A stretch of DNA of 8,212 bases from an uncultured Taibaiella sp. GTDB lineage: Bacteria; Bacteroidota; Bacteroidia; Chitinophagales; Chitinophagaceae. The stretch's first letter is position 1; each line of letters opens with the position of its first letter. The translations under genes and the position numbers were made by a program. The notes under the pieces were generated by a model. It did no database searches, was not told where the DNA came from, and saw only the letters and a program-made list of their open reading frames with translations. Positions 5,340 through 8,212 of this stretch are shown here, one piece after another. The DNA is taken from positions 1 to 8,212 of the forward strand of contig CALMXV010000494.1 in assembly GCA_937871155.1 (NCBI GenBank). Direction: 5' to 3'.

Positions 5340-8212
5340 ATGCGGCATTTGTATTTTACTTTTTTGTGTATCTGTTTCATCACCTTTACTAGTTCGCTAA
5401 AGGCACAGTATAAAACTTTGGAGTTTATAGAAAATAAAGGTCAATGGGAGGGCTCGCATCAATATCTAGCTACTACTGAAACCGAGAATATCTATTTTGA
5501 AAAAAATGCTTTTACCTATACCCTCTCTGACCCAAAGAACTTAGAGTCTCTCAAGAAAATAAAAGAGGGCGGCTTGCCTTACGGTACTATTTTCAAATAC
5601 CATACTTATAAAATCACTTTTTTAGGTGCTAATGCCAATTGTGAAATGTTGCCTTCCAAAATTGCACCCCATTACTATAACTACTTCCTTGGCAAAGACC
5701 CGTCCAGATGGAAGTCTTCAATTCATCCGGCACGTGCCTTAGATTATAAAAATCTTTACCAAGGGATAGATATGCACTTGGCTACCGAAAACCAAACCTT
5801 AAAATATGAATTTATCGTTGCGGCTGGTGCGGACCCGTCTCAAATCAAACTACAATTTACCGGACAAGATAAACTGAGTATTAAAAATGGAAATTTATTA
5901 ATCACTACTTCAGTAGGTGTGGTAAAAGAATTGAAACCTTATACCTATCAATTAGTAGCGGGAGTGAAACAAGAGCTACCTTGTTATTATCAAATCCATG
6001 AAGGCAACATAGTTTCGTTTACGTTTCCTAAAGGCTATGATGCTAGTAAGTGGATGGTGATAGACCCTACTGTAATTTTTTCCACCTTTACCGGTGCCTC
6101 CGCTGATAACTGGGGCTTTACCGCTACTTATGACCAACTTGGTAATTTTTATGCCGGAGGAATAGTGCATTACATCATCCCGTCGAATACATTTCCTACT
6201 TCAGTTGGTGCTTTTCAAACCGTGTATAATGGAGGCAGTACCACAACGGGTAGCCAATATGCATGTGATATGGTTTTGTTTAAATACAATGCCCAAGGCT
6301 CAGCTTACCTCTATGCTACGTTCTTGGGGGGTACGGATAATGATCAACCCCATAGTCTTGTCGTTGATGCTGCTAATAACCTCATTATTGTTGGAAAAAC
6401 CTATTCTTCCAATTTTCCTACGACTACCGGAGCCTATGATGTAACCCATAATGGAGGAGCCGATATAGTTGTAACCAAATTGAATGCTACGGGTACTGCT
6501 TTATTAGGCTCTACTTATATTGGAGGTAGTGGCGATGATGGCGTCAATGAAAATGCTATTGAACAAATTCAAGGAGTACTAAAACACAATTTTGGAGATG
6601 ATGCACGTAGTGAAGTCATCGTGGATAATGCAGGAAATATTTACTTTGCTTCTTGCACGTTCTCTTCCAATTTTCCTACTACTACCAATGCCTATCAAGG
6701 TACAGCACAAGGCGGGCAAGATGGAATCATTGTAAAGTTGAATAACAACTTAACCTCCGTTATTTGGAGTACTTACCTTGGTGGAAGCATCAATGATGCA
6801 GCTTATGTGTTAGCCTTAAATAAACAACAGTCCTACCTATATGTGGCGGGAGGCACAAGAAGCACCAACTTTCCTTCAACGCCCGGCAGCTATCAAACCA
6901 GCTATATGGGAGGCACAGTAGATGGCTTTATTGGTAGGTTTCTAAATAGCGGTACTTATGGTTTAGATAAGATGACCTTTATTGGTACTAACAACTATGA
7001 CCAATGTTATGGCATTCAGGTGGACAATGAAAACAGTGTCTATGCAATGGGACAAACCTTAGGTGGCACCTTCCCGGTAACAAGCGGTGTGTATAGCAAT
7101 CCTGGCTCAAGTCAGTTTGTGATGAAACTAGATAGCATGTTGGTGGCTCCAATTTATTCTACAGTTTTTGGGTCTGGAAGCTCTACCGTTACCAATATTT
7201 CTCCCGTAGCCTTTCTGGTAGATACGTGTCAGAATGTATATATCTCCGGATGGGGGGGGAATCTGGGTTTTTCTTTTGCAGGAGTTGGTACCACAACTGG
7301 GATGTATGTAAGCTCTAATGCGGCACAACCTACCACTGACGGAAACGATTTTTACTTTTTTGTTTTAGCTAAAAATGCTATAAATCCTTTGTATGCTACT
7401 TACTGGGGTGGCAATGGCCCACAAGAGCATGTAGATGGTGGCACCAGTCGATTTGATAAAAATGGAGTAGTATATCAAGCGATTTGTGGCGGCTGTGGAG
7501 GGACTTCTAATTTCCCAACCACAGTAGGTTCGGTAAGTACAATAAATGGTAGTGCGAATTGCAATTTAGCAGCCGTGAAAATCGCTTTTGAACTAGGGAT
7601 AGTAGATGCAGTTGCAGCCGCGAATCCGGATACTGTAGGTTGTGCCCCTTTTCTAGTCAACTTCAACAATGGCTCTACCAATGCCACTAGTTATAGCTGG
7701 ACATTTGGCGATGGCGGTTCAAGTACATTGCCCAATCCTACACATACCTATCTTAATCCCGGTACTTATACCGTAAGAATGATTGCAACAAACCCCAATG
7801 CTTGTAAAGTATCAGATACGGTTTTCTTGCAAGTCGTGGTGTTGAATAATTCTATTCTTCCTAATGTACTGACCACAAAAGTAGATTCATGTGGACCTTA
7901 TACAGCTACATTTGCAAACAATACACAGGCACCTCCACAAGGCACTACCACTTATTCTTGGGACTTTGGTGATGGCACGACGTCTAATCTCAAAAACCCA
8001 CCTATGCACGCCTTTCCAGACACAGGATGTTATACTGTGCGATTAATTGTTACCAATCCGCAAGCCTGTAAATCACCGGATACCTTAATTCAGAAAGTCT
8101 GTTTTAATGTCATTACGTTGAAGGCAGCCTTCCTTATTCCAGATACTCTTTGTATTAATATGGTAGGGCAATTTGGTAGTACTTCTACTAACGCTACATC
8201 CGTACAATGGAG
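5340..8212 (+). CDS. Giant secreted protein, DUF7948-like region, seven-bladed SBBP propeller and PKD domains (5' part only)
   Basis: The frame opens with ATG at 5340 and stays open to the window edge: 957 complete codons, C-terminus missing. Residues 1-22 are a signal peptide (hydrophobic core FTFLCICFITF, likely cleavage at LKA-Q). Residues about 27-245 resemble the DUF7948 region of Bacteroidota surface proteins: FIENKGQW, a YYNYFLGKDPSRW stretch, YQGIDMHL and a closing DPTVIFSTF. Seven SBBP-type blades follow, starting near residues 248, 326, 391, 477, 545, 607 and 686. Blade signatures are STYLGG, DxxGNiYxxG and FPTTxGAY. Then come PKD domains with YSWTFGDG (Trp 787) and YSWDFGDG (Trp 874), and a third cut at Trp 957. 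Such proteins are usually exported by the type IX secretion system using a C-terminal sorting domain, which would lie outside the window. A cell-surface or matrix role in adhesion or gliding is inferred from family context only. The gene stands alone, 198 nt after the BtuF-like gene. Codon use shows no obvious break from its neighbours. Confidence 0.92.
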   Translation, partial: MRHLYFTFLCICFITFTSSLKAQYKTLEFIENKGQWEGSHQYLATTETENIYFEKNAFTYTLSDPKNLESLKKIKEGGLPYGTIFKYHTYKITFLGANANCEMLPSKIAPHYYNYFLGKDPSRWKSSIHPARALDYKNLYQGIDMHLATENQTLKYEFIVAAGADPSQIKLQFTGQDKLSIKNGNLLITTSVGVVKELKPYTYQLVAGVKQELPCYYQIHEGNIVSFTFPKGYDASKWMVIDPTVIFSTFTGASADNWGFTATYDQLGNFYAGGIVHYIIPSNTFPTSVGAFQTVYNGGSTTTGSQYACDMVLFKYNAQGSAYLYATFLGGTDNDQPHSLVVDAANNLIIVGKTYSSNFPTTTGAYDVTHNGGADIVVTKLNATGTALLGSTYIGGSGDDGVNENAIEQIQGVLKHNFGDDARSEVIVDNAGNIYFASCTFSSNFPTTTNAYQGTAQGGQDGIIVKLNNNLTSVIWSTYLGGSINDAAYVLALNKQQSYLYVAGGTRSTNFPSTPGSYQTSYMGGTVDGFIGRFLNSGTYGLDKMTFIGTNNYDQCYGIQVDNENSVYAMGQTLGGTFPVTSGVYSNPGSSQFVMKLDSMLVAPIYSTVFGSGSSTVTNISPVAFLVDTCQNVYISGWGGNLGFSFAGVGTTTGMYVSSNAAQPTTDGNDFYFFVLAKNAINPLYATYWGGNGPQEHVDGGTSRFDKNGVVYQAICGGCGGTSNFPTTVGSVSTINGSANCNLAAVKIAFELGIVDAVAAANPDTVGCAPFLVNFNNGSTNATSYSWTFGDGGSSTLPNPTHTYLNPGTYTVRMIATNPNACKVSDTVFLQVVVLNNSILPNVLTTKVDSCGPYTATFANNTQAPPQGTTTYSWDFGDGTTSNLKNPPMHAFPDTGCYTVRLIVTNPQACKSPDTLIQKVCFNVITLKAAFLIPDTLCINMVGQFGSTSTNATSVQW
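6081..7605 (+). repeat. Seven SBBP-type beta-propeller blades within the giant secreted protein
   Basis: Blade starts are at about 6081, 6315, 6510, 6768, 6972, 7158 and 7395, marked by STFTGAS, ATFLGGT, STYIGGS, STYLGGS, MTFIGTN, STVFGSG and ATYWGGN. Most blades also carry a central strand pair such as DNAGNIYFAS and an SxxFPTTxGAY-type turn. Blade 3 has an extra segment of about 22 residues after GGSGDDG. Blade 5 is the shortest (about 62 residues) and lacks part of the outer strand. Blade 7 has no close copy of the DxxGN motif but carries the EHVDGG and CGGCGG motifs. Seven blades would suffice for one closed propeller. Repetition is at protein level, not a DNA tandem repeat. Confidence 0.75.
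7606..8212 (+). repeat. Tandem PKD domains (two complete, a third cut by the window end)
   Basis: Ig-like PKD domains in the giant secreted protein show the core YSWxFGDG at 7692-7715 and 7953-7976. Each is followed by a P(T/M)HxxxxPGxYTVRL-like strand, read here as NPTHTYLNPGTYTVRM and PPMHAFPDTGCYTVRL. The marker Trp codons are at 7698, 7959 and 8208, about 85 residues apart. Each domain opens with a Cys-containing strand (VGCAPFLVNF, DSCGPYTATF, DTLCINMVGQF) and the two complete ones also have NACK or QACK near the end, suggesting one disulfide per domain. More copies probably follow beyond the window. Confidence 0.85.

Noticed and set aside
7060..7078. TGGCAC in GGTGGCACCTTCC as a possible sigma-54 -24 element, considered because of the sigma-54 activator nearby
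   Set aside because: It lies inside the propeller coding region and has no GC element at the -12 position. I saw no sigma-54-type promoter in the intergenic regions either.
5976..7687. Short open frames on both strands inside the giant secreted-protein gene (for example 5976-6170, 7128-7328 and 7475-7687 minus; 6205-6444 plus)
   Set aside because: The 5340 frame is continuous and carries recognisable blades and PKD motifs throughout; the others have no domain content.
5340..8212. Possible pseudogene or frameshift in the giant gene, because no stop codon is present
   Set aside because: The frame was followed from the ATG through all blades and both PKD cores to the last base without a break; the missing stop is simply the window edge.

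Overview
The window looks like an ordinary chromosomal segment of a member of the Bacteroidota, probably near the Chitinophagales/Sphingobacteriia. This rests on several signs. The DNA is AT-rich, Shine-Dalgarno sequences are weak or absent, and there is a TAnnTTTG-type -7 promoter element. The DUF349 and DUF4197 proteins fit this phylum, as does a very large secreted protein with a DUF7948-like N-terminus, a beta-propeller and PKD domains, of the kind usually exported by the type IX secretion system (T9SS). The assignment is by recognition only; no database search was possible.

Layout. (1) 126-1289, minus strand: an NtrC-type response regulator with receiver and AAA+ sigma-54 activator domains but no C-terminal DNA-binding helix-turn-helix. 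(2) 1290-1550: a divergent intergenic region with a good candidate promoter (1507-1514) for the next gene. (3) 1551-2321, plus: a secreted DUF4197 protein. (4) 2383-5141, plus: three tightly packed genes, namely a four-repeat DUF349 protein, a small four-helix membrane protein, and a BtuF/TroA-like metal-receptor-fold protein with no export signal. The last two overlap by 4 nt. (5) 5142-5339: a gene-free spacer with a pyrimidine-rich tract and no convincing promoter. (6) 5340 to the window end, plus: the first 957 codons of a giant secreted protein with signal peptide, DUF7948-like region, seven SBBP-type blades, two complete PKD domains and the start of a third. Its C-terminus lies outside the window.

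No pathway joins all these genes. The 2383-5141 cluster is probably one transcription unit, but its members have no known common function. I found no mobile element, CRISPR array, tRNA or rRNA, and nothing resembling a defence or biosynthetic island. The points most worth a second look are the HTH-less regulator with an altered GAFTGA loop, the exact 77-residue period of the DUF349 repeats, the apparently cytoplasmic BtuF-like protein, and the complete seven-blade propeller with a cysteine-bearing last blade.
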